A stretch of 33,549 nt of DNA from JAJFTV01 sp964426355. GTDB lineage: Bacteria > Chloroflexota > Anaerolineae > Anaerolineales > Anaerolineaceae. How positions within the stretch are numbered: position 1 is the stretch's first letter; each line of letters starts with the position of its first letter. The notes beneath the pieces are model-generated. The model was not told where the DNA came from, made no database searches, and worked only from the letters and a program-made list of their open reading frames with translations. Shown piece by piece: positions 16,774-24,169 of this stretch. The stretch covers positions 1-33,549 of the forward strand of contig CAYRRA010000022.1 in assembly GCA_964426355.1 (NCBI GenBank), read 5' to 3'. A program made the translations under genes and the position numbers.

Positions 16774-17709
16774 ATGACTGAACCCGTTTTACAAACCTGG
16801 AAACTGACCAAATCCTATGGAAACCGGTTGGCAGTGGATGAACTCAGCCTGGAGATTCAGCCCGGCGAGATCTTTGGACTGCTGGGACCCAATGGGGCGG
16901 GGAAAACCACCACCATCAACATGATTTGCGGCTTGCTCAAACCCGACAGCGGGCACATCACGATCCAGGGAAAAAGGGTGGGCAGCGGCGATAAGACGCT
17001 TCACCTGCGCGTGGGAATTTGTCCACAGCAAACCATTCTTTGGGAAAAACTGACCTGCATGGAACAGGTCGAGTTCATCGGTGAGATGTACTCCATGCCG
17101 CGCAGCCGGGCAAAACAGCGCGGCTGCGAACTGCTTGAAGTGCTCAGTTTGTATGACCAGCGTAACAAGCTGGCAGGGGAGCTCTCCGGGGGCATGCAGC
17201 GCCGGCTCAACCTGGCGCTGGCGCTGGTGCATGACCCGGAGATTGTGGTACTGGACGAACCGGAAGCCGGGCTGGACCCGCAAAGCCGTGTTCTGGTGCG
17301 TGATTACATCCAATCGATGGCGCGCCGCAAGACCATCCTGCTCACCACGCACAACATGGACGAAGCCGAACGGCTGGCGGACCGGGTGGCGATTATCGAC
17401 CACGGACGCCTCCTGGTGCTCGATACGCCCGCAAATCTCAAAGCGGCATTGGGAAAGGGAGATGTACTCGAACTGGAGGTGAGCGCTGTGGTTTCGGACG
17501 CTCTCCTGGCAGCCTTGCGCCATGCCGGGCTGGAATGCACTTGCGTAGAGAAAAACCTGGTACTGCGGGCGCACCGCATGATCGAACAAATCCCTGGGGT
17601 GCTGGAAAAACTGGGACGGTACGGCATTCCGGTGATGGGTATGCAGATGCGCGCCAACACGCTTGAGGATGTTTTCATTGCCCTCACCGGCAGGCGGCTG
17701 CGCGAGTGA
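16774..17709 (+). CDS. ABC transporter ATP-binding protein (drug/sodium-export type)
   Basis: This cytosolic ATPase drives an ABC-2 type exporter and has 311 residues. It shows Walker A GPNGAGKTT (38-46), Q-loop CPQQ (83-86), signature LSGGMQRR (137-144), Walker B IVVLDEP (157-163) and H-loop His193 (TTHNMDEAERLADRVAI). After about residue 225 comes the C-terminal extension found in DrrA/NatA/CcmA-like exporters, ending in ANTLEDVFIALTGR. GGAG precedes the ATG by six bases. The permease start lies 16 bp after its stop. Together with the TetR gene this is a typical self-regulated efflux operon, perhaps for drugs, lipids or ions; the substrate cannot be named. Confidence 0.95.
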   Translation: MTEPVLQTWKLTKSYGNRLAVDELSLEIQPGEIFGLLGPNGAGKTTTINMICGLLKPDSGHITIQGKRVGSGDKTLHLRVGICPQQTILWEKLTCMEQVEFIGEMYSMPRSRAKQRGCELLEVLSLYDQRNKLAGELSGGMQRRLNLALALVHDPEIVVLDEPEAGLDPQSRVLVRDYIQSMARRKTILLTTHNMDEAERLADRVAIIDHGRLLVLDTPANLKAALGKGDVLELEVSAVVSDALLAALRHAGLECTCVEKNLVLRAHRMIEQIPGVLEKLGRYGIPVMGMQMRANTLEDVFIALTGRRLRE

Positions 17710-17725
17710 AGTCAGGAGGCAGATG

Positions 17726-18898
17726 ATGCGCTTGTTGAGTATTCTTCGGAAAAACATCCGTGAACAAAAAAGAGACCTGTGGGTGCTGGCACTCAGCATG
17801 GCTTTTGCACCGCTCTTCGTTTTTCTGTACTACCTGTTCACCGGCGGGACGGGTTCGACCGCTTACTCCATCCTGGTGCTCAACCAGGATATTCCGGCTG
17901 CATTAGCGGATGGCAGCATCTTATCGGCTGGCGAAGAGGTGATTGCGGCAATGCAAACCTTCAGCTATGAAAACGGCAGCCCGTTGCTCAAGGTGAAAAT
18001 GGTCGACAGCCTGCAACAGGCGCAAGAACACCTGCGTAACCGCGCTGCTGTGCTGCTGGTCACCATCCCGGCGGATTTCTCCAGCGTGCTGGCGGCAGTC
18101 CAATCCGGCGATGCTTCTGCCCGCGGAGAGATGGTCTTCCTGGGTGACATGACCAACCCATATTACACCATCGGCGCGGTGATGGCTTACACCGCCATCG
18201 ACCAGGTGATCCTGCAATGGAGCGGCGAGCAGCGCCCCATCGAATTGGTAGAAAATGCCCTGGGCGGGTCGGCTGCGCGCAGCGAGTTCGAGATGTACGT
18301 ACCCGGTTTGCTGATCTTTGCGGTGATTATCATGGTCTTCCAGGCTGCCATGACGGTTGCGCGCGAGATTGAGGGCGGCAAGCTGAAACGATTGCAGCTC
18401 AGCCGCATGAACGCTTTTGACCTGCTGGGCGGCACCAGCATCTGGCTGATCCTGGTCGCCACCGCCGAACTGCTGCTCACCTTTGCCACTGCGCTGGCTT
18501 GCGGTTTTCGCAGCCAGGGGCAGCTCTGGATCGCCATTCTCATCGGCATCGTCACCAGTTTCTCCATCATCGGGGCTGGAATGATCGTGGCTTGTTTTTC
18601 GAAAAACGTTTCACAGGCGTTCGTAATTGCCAATTTTCCATTGGGGTTTTTCATGTGCCTGAGCGGCGCGATCTTCCCCTTACCGCGCCATGAGGTCTTC
18701 ACGTTTTTGGGGCACAGCATCAGCCTGTATGACCTGCTGCCCCCCACGCACGCCGTCAACGCGCTCAACAAAGTTTTCACCCTGGGCGCAGGTCTGGCGG
18801 ATGTGAGCTTTGAACTGCTCGCCCTGGCGTTGCTCTCCGCGCTCTATTTCGGCGCGGGCGTCTGGCTTTTCCAGCGCATGCACCTGCGCAGGGGTTAA
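17726..18898 (+). CDS. ABC-2 type transporter permease
   Basis: This is the membrane half of the exporter. I choose ATG 17726 (MRLLSILRKNIREQKRDLW) because AGGAGG (17714-17719) ends six bases before it; the adjacent ATG at 17723 leaves only three, and the longer frame overlaps the ATPase gene without need. That gives 390 residues. TM1 (about 20-42) is followed by a large extracellular loop to about residue 190, then five further helices from PGLLIFAVIIMVFQAAMTV to the C-terminus, the ABC2_membrane_3/NatB layout. The ERxRLxxLxxS-type motif is visible as EIEGGKLKRLQLSRMNAFDL, the coupling region. A strong terminator follows within a few bases. Confidence 0.9.
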   Translation: MRLLSILRKNIREQKRDLWVLALSMAFAPLFVFLYYLFTGGTGSTAYSILVLNQDIPAALADGSILSAGEEVIAAMQTFSYENGSPLLKVKMVDSLQQAQEHLRNRAAVLLVTIPADFSSVLAAVQSGDASARGEMVFLGDMTNPYYTIGAVMAYTAIDQVILQWSGEQRPIELVENALGGSAARSEFEMYVPGLLIFAVIIMVFQAAMTVAREIEGGKLKRLQLSRMNAFDLLGGTSIWLILVATAELLLTFATALACGFRSQGQLWIAILIGIVTSFSIIGAGMIVACFSKNVSQAFVIANFPLGFFMCLSGAIFPLPRHEVFTFLGHSISLYDLLPPTHAVNALNKVFTLGAGLADVSFELLALALLSALYFGAGVWLFQRMHLRRG

Positions 18899-18901
18899 AA
18901 A

Positions 18902-18937
18902 AAACAAAAGCCCGCGATTTCTCGCTGGCTTTTGTTT
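18902..18937 (+). terminator. Terminator of the TetR-ABC operon
   Basis: AAACAAAAGCC (18902-18912) and GGCTTTTGTTT (18927-18937) pair over 11 bp with a 14-base loop, starting four bases after the permease stop. The T-rich right arm serves the plus strand. The A-rich left arm reads TTTTGTTT on the other strand, so it could also stop transcription coming from the tRNA genes. Confidence 0.85.
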
Positions 18938-18951
18938 AGGGAACTTTCAGG

Positions 18952-19041
18952 CGGGGAGGGAGGGATTCGAACCCTCGGTCGAGCTTTTAACCCGACAACC
19001 ACTTAGCAGGCGGCCCCGATCGTCCACTCCGGCACCTCCCC
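18952..19041 (-). tRNA. tRNA-Ser (anticodon GCT)
   Basis: Read on the minus strand, the acceptor arms GGGGAGG and CCTCCCC pair fully. The D-arm CCG...CGG follows, then an anticodon stem GCCGC/GTGGT with loop CTGCTAA (anticodon GCT), a long variable arm (class II) and a T-arm GAGGG-TTCGAAT-CCCTC. The discriminator base is G, as in serine tRNAs. CCA is not encoded (CCT follows). Confidence 0.96.
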
Positions 19042-19058
19042 AAAGTTCACACAGCACC

Positions 19059-19067
19059 ATTATACCA
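19059..19067 (-). promoter_or_regulatory. Extended -10 element before tRNA-Ser(GCT)
   Basis: On the minus strand TGGTATAAT lies 17 bases ahead of the 5' end of the GCT tRNA, between the two tRNA genes. It is the same 9-mer as in the TetR promoter at 15999. It would allow the GCT tRNA to be transcribed separately from the TGA tRNA upstream. Confidence 0.5.
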
Positions 19068-19070
19068 TTA

Positions 19071-19160
<90 letters not shown>

Positions 19161-19187
19161 ACAAGGTTTTGCGATGCGTGGACTTGC

Positions 19188-19216
19188 ATTCTATCATACT
19201 CGCAAACAGGTCGCAA
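19188..19216 (-). promoter_or_regulatory. Promoter of the serine tRNA pair
   Basis: On the minus strand TTGCGA (19211-19216) and TAGAAT (19188-19193) are 17 bases apart, with 27 bases between the -10 and the mature tRNA-Ser(TGA). Matches to the sigma70 consensus are 4/6 and 5/6. A stem TTTGAATC/GATTCAAA (19230-19256) lies between this promoter and the Tex gene stop and may separate the units, although it lacks a T-tail. Confidence 0.6.
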
Positions 19217-19290
19217 GATTTAAATGTGCTTTGAATCTTTTTTTATTCGATTCAAATATCCTTATGAGCTAAACCAAGGCATCCAATGCG

Positions 19291-21420
19291 CTATCCCTTA
19301 TACTTCAGCGAAATGCGCCCGCGTTCTATCTCCACTTTTGTCACCTCAACCTGGATGATATCGCCCACGCTGAGATGCACCCCCGGCGGAACCTGGGTGC
19401 GGTGAAGCAAGCCATCGTTCTTGACGCCGATATCCACAAAAACGCCGAAATCGACCACATTACGCACCGTACCCTTCAACTGCATTCCTGTGCTCAGGTC
19501 TTCGATTTTGAGCACATCACTGCGCAGGATGGGCGCAGGCAGGTCTTCGCGCGGGTCACGACCGGGGCGCACCAACTGCTCGAAAATATCTTCCAGGGTG
19601 GGTACGCCGCTATTCAGTTCAGCAGCCAGCCGCTCGACCGGCACCTGTCGTTTCAACTCATCCAACGCTTCCGAGCGCTGTTTGGGCGGCGTCTGCATGC
19701 TGATGCCGGCGCGCTCTAATGTTTGCACTGCAACAGGATAGCTCTCCGGGTGGATTGCGCTGGAATCCAGCGGGTTGCTGGCGCCGCGAATACGCAGAAA
19801 ACCAGCGCACTGCTCAAAGGCTTTCGGTCCCAAACCGCTCACCTTGCGCAGCGCATCGCGGCTTTGGAATGCGCCATTCTGGTCGCGATACGCCACGATC
19901 CGCTCCGCCAACGCCTGCCCAACACCGGAGACATAGGTCAGGAGTGCTGGGGAGGCGCTGTTGAGTTCAACCCCTACCTGGTTCACCACGCTCTCAACCA
20001 CCCCGCCCAATGTGTTATCCAACGTACCCGGGTTGACATCGTGCTGATACATCCCCACCCCGATCGACTTCGGTTCAATCTTAACCAACTCTGCCAGCGG
20101 GTCTAGCACGCGCCGGGCGATGGAGACCGCGCCGCGCATGGAGACATCCATATCGGGCAGTTCTTTCCCGGCAAGCGGGCTGGCGCTGTAAACGCTGGCT
20201 CCCGCCTCATTGGTAATGACATAGCTCAACCCGGGCACCTTCTTCGCCAGTTCTGCGACAAGCTGTTCGGTTTCGCGCGAAGCTGTCCCGTTGCCAATCG
20301 AGACCAGGGTGACATGATGCTGCTCGGCGAGTCCTTGCAAAATATCCAAAGCCTCTTCCTTAAAGCCCTGGGGCGGGTGGGGGAAGATAGTCTTTGTAGC
20401 AAGTACTTTCCCGGTCTCATCCACCACAGCCACTTTGCAGCCGGTGCGAAAACCGGGGTCAACCCCCATCACTGTATAACTTGCCAGGGGCGGCTGGTTC
20501 AGCAAAGCGCGCAGGTTGGCGGCAAAAACGCTGATCGCCTGCTGCTCGCCCTTTTCGGTGAGGTGCGCCCGGATATCGCGCTCAATCGCGGGCAGCAGCA
20601 GCCGTTGGGCGGCATCTTCAATCGCCAGGTTGAGCTGTTCAAAGAGCGGTGATTTGGGGTTGGGATGAAAATGCGAGCGGATGGTTTCCAGCCAGTCGCG
20701 CTCGGCAATCTCCACCTTCACGCGCAGCACCTTTTCCTTCTCCCCGCGGTTGATCGCCAGGATTTGATGTGGTTTTACCTGCTCAATCCGATAGGCAAAT
20801 TCATAATACGCCTCATAGACCTGGCGCTCATCTTTTGCGTCTTCGATCTTCTGGCTGTGTAGCACAGCCCACACCAGCGCCTTCTCGCGCACCCTGCGGC
20901 GCACATCGGGGTGGTCGCTGATGACCTCGGCGACAATGTCGCGCGCCCCAGACAGCGCTTCTTCCACCGTCGGCACATTTTCGTTCACATACGGCAGCGC
21001 CATCTCTTCCGGTTTTTTGCCGGTTAGCCCCTGGCGCAGGATGCTTTCAGCAAGTCTTGCCAGCCCTTTCTGGCGCGCAATGCTGGCGCGCGTCTGCCGT
21101 TTGGGTTTGTACGGCTGGTAAAGGTCTTCCAGTTCGGTCATTGTGCCCGCAGCAAGAATCATCGCTCGCAAAGCATCGGTAAGCTTGCCCTGTTCTTCGA
21201 TGGTCTCCAGGATCGTTTTCCGGCGCTTATCCAGGTTGCGCAAGCGCTCCGAGATGCTCTCGATCTGACGAATTTGTTCCTCGTCAAGGTTACCGGTAGC
21301 TTCTTTGCGGTAACGTGCAATAAACGGGATGGTATTTTCGGCTTCCAGCAGGTCGATGACTGCCTGGACCTGCGTTGGCTTAACTTGAAGCTGATCAGCA
21401 ATTATCTTGGCGTATGACAC
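19291..21420 (-). CDS. tex: Tex-family RNA-binding transcription accessory protein
   Basis: This cytosolic nucleic-acid-binding protein of 709 residues, near the family norm, is thought to act on RNA or stalled transcription complexes. Domains in order: an N-terminal helical Tex region (for example AENTIPFIARYRKEATGNLDE at about 27-47); a YqgF/RNase H-like domain starting MGVDPGFRTGC (about 318); a helix-hairpin-helix part (LTYVSGVGQALAERIVAYRDQNGAF and LRKVSGLGPKAFEQCAGF, about 490-550); and a C-terminal S1 domain (GTVRNVVDFGVFVDIGVKNDGL, about 650-672) ending FERGRISLKYKG-like. The start codon is GTG at 21420 with GAGG seven bases ahead. It is monocistronic as far as seen; the gene-free repeat region lies upstream of it. 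Confidence 0.95.
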   Translation of the reverse strand: MSYAKIIADQLQVKPTQVQAVIDLLEAENTIPFIARYRKEATGNLDEEQIRQIESISERLRNLDKRRKTILETIEEQGKLTDALRAMILAAGTMTELEDLYQPYKPKRQTRASIARQKGLARLAESILRQGLTGKKPEEMALPYVNENVPTVEEALSGARDIVAEVISDHPDVRRRVREKALVWAVLHSQKIEDAKDERQVYEAYYEFAYRIEQVKPHQILAINRGEKEKVLRVKVEIAERDWLETIRSHFHPNPKSPLFEQLNLAIEDAAQRLLLPAIERDIRAHLTEKGEQQAISVFAANLRALLNQPPLASYTVMGVDPGFRTGCKVAVVDETGKVLATKTIFPHPPQGFKEEALDILQGLAEQHHVTLVSIGNGTASRETEQLVAELAKKVPGLSYVITNEAGASVYSASPLAGKELPDMDVSMRGAVSIARRVLDPLAELVKIEPKSIGVGMYQHDVNPGTLDNTLGGVVESVVNQVGVELNSASPALLTYVSGVGQALAERIVAYRDQNGAFQSRDALRKVSGLGPKAFEQCAGFLRIRGASNPLDSSAIHPESYPVAVQTLERAGISMQTPPKQRSEALDELKRQVPVERLAAELNSGVPTLEDIFEQLVRPGRDPREDLPAPILRSDVLKIEDLSTGMQLKGTVRNVVDFGVFVDIGVKNDGLLHRTQVPPGVHLSVGDIIQVEVTKVEIERGRISLKYKG

Positions 21421-21548
21421 AGTTTTTCCTCGTACAAAAATTGAGATGAAACGCTGAGGTTATTCTATCACCAGTTGATTTGGCTGTGGGATGACTGAAG
21501 GCTTTCCGCAGCGAGGAATCCACCCAGGCGTATGCCCACAGACATGTG

Positions 21549-21570
21549 GACAGCAGCGCAGCCTGCTGTC
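21549..21570. repeat. Hairpin GACAGCAG/CTGCTGTC at the edge of the repeat region
   Basis: GACAGCAG (21549-21556) and CTGCTGTC (21563-21570) form a perfect 8-bp stem with a 6-base loop. The right arm runs into the first base pairs of the 110-bp direct repeat. Neither strand shows a T-run, so it is part of the structured repeat cluster rather than an obvious terminator. Confidence 0.7.
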
Positions 21571-21674
21571 TGTTAGCTGGGAGAATTTATCTCCCAGCGG
21601 TGCAGAACATAAATCCCCCTTCGGCGGCGTTTCGTTTCCTCATCCGCCGGAGGATAAACCCTTCCGGCTGCAAA
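21565..21674. repeat. Direct repeat, copy 1 (110 bp)
   Basis: This matches copy 2 at 21738-21847 with three mismatches (21571, and two bases in the stretch after GGCGTTTCG). Inside, GCTGGGAGA-ATTTA-TCTCCCAGC is a perfect 9-bp hairpin, followed by the units CATAAATCCCCC and GGAGGATAAACCC. Both carry a GATAAA/TTTATC-type core. No transposase or reading frame of its own is present. Confidence 0.95.
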
Positions 21675-21721
21675 ACTATGCCCCTGCGGGGCTGCACACC
21701 TGCGTTGTTTGGCGCGCCCAA

Positions 21722-21737
21722 GCCGGATTTATCCGGC
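21722..21737. repeat. Hairpin GCCGGA-TTTA-TCCGGC between the direct repeats
   Basis: This is a 6-bp perfect stem with loop TTTA directly before copy 2. It has the same logic as the hairpin inside the repeats: G/C-rich arms around an ATTTA/TTTATC core. The remaining parts of 21421-21865 outside the repeats show no gene. Confidence 0.75.
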
Positions 21738-21847
21738 GCTGTCCGTTAGCTGGGAGAATTTATCTCCCAGCGGTGCAGAACATAAATCCCCCTTCGGCGG
21801 CGTTTCGCATCCTCATCCGCCGGAGGATAAACCCTTCCGGCTGCAAA
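21738..21847. repeat. Direct repeat, copy 2 (110 bp)
   Basis: This is the second copy, offset by 173 bp from the first and ending 18 bp before the stop of the M19 gene. The near identity implies recent duplication or homogenisation. Its position right after a long minus-strand operon and before the Tex gene is typical of intergenic REP-like elements. Confidence 0.95.
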
Positions 21848-21865
21848 CGCCCCCCACACCACAAT

Positions 21866-22996
21866 CTAACCAACCACCTCTCTAAAGATGCGCAGGAAGT
21901 TGCCGCCCAGAATGCCCTTCACCTCTTCATCCTTGTACCCGCGCGCCACCAGCCCGCGCGTCAGGTTGATATAATCGCGCCAGTTGCTGTAACCGGTTGT
22001 CTTGCGGTTGAAATCGATGGCGTGTTTGGCTTCAAAACCCAGGCTGGCAATCACCTCGCGGTTCATCTTCTCACCCAACGGCGCGTATGGCTCGGCATAA
22101 TCGGTGCCGATACCCACCTTGTCAGCGCCAGCCACCTGGACAGCATGGTCTACGTGATCGAGAAAATGCTCAACGGTGGCTTCTCTGTCAGCCGTGATGA
22201 AGTTGGGCACCAACGCAATGCCAATATACCCATTCTTTGCAGCAATTGCAGCAATCTGGTCATCGGTCTTGCCGCGGTCATGGTCATACACAGCACGGCA
22301 GACGGTGTGCGTGAACGCCACCGGCACCGCAGACGCCTCGATTGCATCCAGCGAAGTGCGATAACCGGAGTGAGAGACGTCCACCAGAATCCCCAGCCTG
22401 TTCATCCGTTCAATAACCTTCAAACCAAAGCGGCTCAAACCGCAGTCCACGCGCTCTGTACAGCCTGAACCGACCAGGTTCAGGTCGTTGTAAGTCAGTT
22501 GAATCTGGCGGATGCCCAACTGGTAGAAGAAATCCAGGTTGTCCAGGTCGGAGCCGATATGGGTGGTGTTCTGAAAGTTGAGGATCATCCCCAGTTTCCC
22601 CTCTTTCTTTGCGCGCTCAATATCGGCAGCTTTAAGCACCTTGACCAGTTGTGGGATGATATCCAGTTTGTAATTCCAGAAAGCCAGGTCTTTAACGGCT
22701 GCCTGGTAAGAGAACATCTCTTTGCCGAACGGACCCATGGTAAGGCTGAGCGCGGTCATACCGCTGGCGCGCAACCCCTCTTGCCAGGCAGGTCCCAATT
22801 CCATCGGGTGTTCAAAATCAAATTTTACCAGCAGTTCATAGATGGTCATATAATCCACATCTCTGGCAATCAATTCATCCACATAACGCTTGTATTCTTC
22901 GGTGGGTTCATCGTAACCGCCCAACGAATCGATGATGAACGCCTCGCGCAGCAGCCTTTGTGCGCGCTCCTCTTCAGAAGGGGTAAGAGTAAACAT
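21866..22996 (-). CDS. Membrane dipeptidase homologue, peptidase family M19, atypical metal site
   Basis: The start at 22996 (MFTLTPSEEERAQRLL) has AGGAG six bases upstream and gives 376 residues. The TIM-barrel family pattern is clear: YQLGIRQIQLTYNDLN, RMNRLGILVDVSHSGYRTSLDAI (His of DVSH), PVAFTHTVCRAVYDHDRGKTDDQI (His of FTH) and VGIGTDYAEPY. The canonical N-terminal ligands are not there: renal dipeptidase has DGHND, here IDSLGG (23-27), and the bridging Glu of VEGGH is replaced in the segment NFQNTTH. It may therefore be a mononuclear enzyme or act on something other than dipeptides. No signal peptide is present, so it is probably cytosolic. It is the last gene of the regulator/MFS/M23/M19 operon. 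Confidence 0.85.
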   Translation of the reverse strand: MFTLTPSEEERAQRLLREAFIIDSLGGYDEPTEEYKRYVDELIARDVDYMTIYELLVKFDFEHPMELGPAWQEGLRASGMTALSLTMGPFGKEMFSYQAAVKDLAFWNYKLDIIPQLVKVLKAADIERAKKEGKLGMILNFQNTTHIGSDLDNLDFFYQLGIRQIQLTYNDLNLVGSGCTERVDCGLSRFGLKVIERMNRLGILVDVSHSGYRTSLDAIEASAVPVAFTHTVCRAVYDHDRGKTDDQIAAIAAKNGYIGIALVPNFITADREATVEHFLDHVDHAVQVAGADKVGIGTDYAEPYAPLGEKMNREVIASLGFEAKHAIDFNRKTTGYSNWRDYINLTRGLVARGYKDEEVKGILGGNFLRIFREVVG

Positions 22997-23051
22997 AAAA
23001 GTCTCCTTGTTAAAAAAACTCGTTAGCTTGGGTTTGATACCCGCCTGGATT

Positions 23052-24152
23052 TTACCTTTCACCGACCACAAAAAAATTCAGAACGTCGTTGTCCTGCATG
23101 TGTTCATTGAAGCGCGGCTGCGGTTCTCCTTCTGCTTCCCAGCTTTCGCCCGTTTCCAACATCTTCTCAACCTTCTCGGTATCACCAGCGTTGCCAGCCC
23201 GCTCGTACGATTTGAAATGGTACGGCAGACCGTGCGCTGCCAGCGGAAAATTGCGCTGCCCAACATGAAAATGCAAATGAGGAGCATCCGAATTACCAGA
23301 ATTACCCAGGCGACCGATCACATCGCCGCTTTTCACCCGATCACCGGGTTTCACCAGCAGGCTGCCGGGAAGCATGTGCGCATAAAGAGCGTACTGTTCA
23401 TCGCCATGATCGATCATCACGTAATTGCCAGCAGCAGTTTGAAGTGTGATTTCAACCGCCATCTCCTCGCAAAGCGGGGTATTTTCGATCACGCCATCCT
23501 TGGCTTCGGTCACCACGCCATCCGCCACCGCGTGAATATCTGCGCCATAACAATACCAGTTCTCGTTTTTGGTGGGATCTCCCCGGTAGAACAACCCATC
23601 CGGTCCAAACTGCACCCAATCTACGGCGTAGCGTTGGGGGAAGTAAAAAACGTCATCAAAGCGGAGCGGAGCTCGCCGGTGACCGGTGTTGTTCGACGCG
23701 GTGTTGGCTGCCACCCAGCCCTTCCCGCGCAAAGGCGGGTCGATGAGTATGGGCGAACGTGCCTGAACCTGCACGCTCACGTGTCCAACCTGCTGCCCGC
23801 CGGTTTTGCTTGACAGTTGCAGTTGATGATGCAGTGTTTGCGGGATTGGCTCTCCACCCCTAAAGGAAAGCCAGAAAAACAAAAAGGCGATAGTTTTCGG
23901 TTTGAGTTTCTTGATGGTCAGCGGACGAAAAGCGGTATGAATGATGCGGCTGTTCGCTTCGATCTCCTTGCCTGTCCAGGAAAGCAGTGGCTTGGAGGAG
24001 GTGTGACCCGAAACAGCCTCAACCTGCTCCAACGCCCACGTGAACCGGCTGCAATTATGGATCATGACCTCATAGGCAAGATGCGTCTCCCCACCAGCGC
24101 GGAAAGGGATCGGGGCAAAAGGGATTTCACAATGAAACAATTCAGCTTTCAT
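23052..24152 (-). CDS. M23-family (LytM/lysostaphin-type) peptidase-like protein without signal peptide
   Basis: The ATG at 24152 (MKAELFHCEIPF) is chosen because GGAG lies eight bases before it; the in-frame GTG at 24161 would overlap that site. It has 366 residues. The C-terminal half has the M23 elements: QRYAVDW (Asp ligand, about 177), YAHMLPGSLLVKPGDRVKSG, and GNSGNSDAP followed by HLHFH (292-296), the last His being a zinc ligand. The upstream ligand His could be that of GHRRA. Residues 1-140 look like a beta-rich accessory domain. No N-terminal signal or anchor is seen, unusual for an enzyme that would normally cut cell-wall peptides. It follows the MFS gene by 17 bp and precedes the M19 gene by 55 bp. 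Confidence 0.85.
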   Translation of the reverse strand: MKAELFHCEIPFAPIPFRAGGETHLAYEVMIHNCSRFTWALEQVEAVSGHTSSKPLLSWTGKEIEANSRIIHTAFRPLTIKKLKPKTIAFLFFWLSFRGGEPIPQTLHHQLQLSSKTGGQQVGHVSVQVQARSPILIDPPLRGKGWVAANTASNNTGHRRAPLRFDDVFYFPQRYAVDWVQFGPDGLFYRGDPTKNENWYCYGADIHAVADGVVTEAKDGVIENTPLCEEMAVEITLQTAAGNYVMIDHGDEQYALYAHMLPGSLLVKPGDRVKSGDVIGRLGNSGNSDAPHLHFHVGQRNFPLAAHGLPYHFKSYERAGNAGDTEKVEKMLETGESWEAEGEPQPRFNEHMQDNDVLNFFVVGER

Positions 24153-24169
24153 ATTTTTCACTCCAAAGA

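Noticed and set aside
16789..17799. 336-codon minus-strand frame opposite the ABC ATPase gene
   Set aside because: It is an exact antisense of a gene with all ABC motifs, and its product has no recognisable features.
21491..22468. 325-codon plus-strand frame spanning the direct repeats
   Set aside because: It translates the two repeat copies and then runs antisense through the M19 gene; no ribosome site and no family features.
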